Origin: an uncultured Chloroflexota bacterium
Lineage (GTDB): Bacteria; Chloroflexota; Dehalococcoidia; Dehalococcoidales; RBG-16-60-22
Length of the DNA: 6,279 nucleotides
Assembly (NCBI GenBank): GCA_903915565.1
Contig: CAIWTG010000081.1
Span: forward strand, 1 to 6,279
Reading direction: 5' to 3'
The notes beneath the pieces were generated by a model, which was given only the letters and a program-made list of their open reading frames with translations, was not told where the DNA came from and made no database searches. Made by a program: the position numbers and the translations under genes. Numbering within the stretch: position 1 is the first letter of the stretch; every line of letters begins with the position of its first letter. Shown in pieces: positions 5,997 through 6,279 of this stretch.

Positions 5997-6279
5997 CTAT
6001 TTTGTAGTTTTTAAAAGGGCGCCTTTTTCTTCCCGGTCAATAATCGTTACGTTACTAAAGCCCGCTTTTTGCAGCATCTCTACCTGATGTTCCACCGTAT
6101 AGGGGATATCATAATGATAGTATCCCTCTTTTATCCCCTGTTCGGCGCGCAGTCGTTTATTTTCCGCAAAACGAAAGTCCTCAAACTCCTGGTCTGGTGC
6201 CATATAATCAGATTCAAGATAAAAGCCGTCCGGCTTTAAAGCGGCACGGATTTTTCTATATAACTTTATCTTTTCTTCA
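5997..6279 (-). CDS. C-terminal part of a class I SAM-dependent methyltransferase (N-terminus outside window)
   Basis: The minus-strand frame is open from the window end at 6279 down to a TAG at 5999-5997, giving 93 residues. The ATG at 6203 is internal: upstream residues read IKLYRKIRAALKPDG and FYLESDY, the helix, LKPxG turn and strand that close the Rossmann core of class I methyltransferases. The rest contains GYYHYDIPYTVEHQ, VEMLQKAGFSNVTII and a final LLKTTK strand, the usual family ending. The SAM-binding GxGxG motif is off-window, so the substrate is unknown; small-molecule or tRNA methylation are both possible. It converges on the MmgE/PrpD gene with 6 bases between stop codons and is unlikely to belong to that unit. 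Confidence 0.85.
   Translation of the reverse strand, partial: EEKIKLYRKIRAALKPDGFYLESDYMAPDQEFEDFRFAENKRLRAEQGIKEGYYHYDIPYTVEHQVEMLQKAGFSNVTIIDREEKGALLKTTK

Noticed and set aside
6013..6028. Short palindrome (AAAAGG, CCTTTT) as a two-way terminator between the convergent genes
   Set aside because: It has a 3-base loop, only two G-C pairs, and lies within the last codons of the methyltransferase; it is too weak to call.

Overview
This looks like a bacterial chromosome segment of roughly even base composition. The best guess is an uncultured Chloroflexota of the Dehalococcoidia type. The basis is the pair of surface proteins at the left, built from a beta-propeller and/or fibronectin-III-like modules, a Thr/Pro-rich linker and one C-terminal membrane helix, next to enolase-superfamily and MmgE/PrpD genes. 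That assignment is from memory of such genomes, not from a search, and is only moderately certain.

Left third (1-2390), cell surface. The window opens inside a plus-strand gene for a C-terminally anchored surface protein (3-698), closed by a strong intrinsic terminator (733-767). A near-consensus promoter (826-854) then leads into a second surface-protein gene of related architecture (to 2390). This one is broken: it has an in-frame TAG at 1117 directly before an Asp-box, a -1 type frameshift near 1341-1350, and no convincing start. It is best read as a pseudogene.

Middle and right (2411-5990), small-molecule metabolism. Two short plus-strand transcription units follow, each with its own likely promoter. 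The first encodes a 62-residue (mature) 4-oxalocrotonate tautomerase-family protein and a flavodoxin-fold NAD(P)H/FMN oxidoreductase. The second encodes a muconate-lactonizing-enzyme-type enolase-superfamily protein and an MmgE/PrpD-family protein, 21 bases apart. All four families act on carboxylic acids or redox cofactors, so the four genes may form one catabolic module for an unsaturated or branched di/tricarboxylic acid. The substrate cannot be read from the sequence.

Right end (5997-6279). The C-terminal part of a class I SAM-dependent methyltransferase lies on the minus strand, converging on the MmgE/PrpD gene with only 6 bases between stop codons.

No rRNA, tRNA, CRISPR array, insertion sequence or riboswitch was recognised. 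The most unusual items are the decaying surface gene behind a still-good promoter, the Asn-for-Arg39 change in the tautomerase, and the uncharacterised four-gene cluster.
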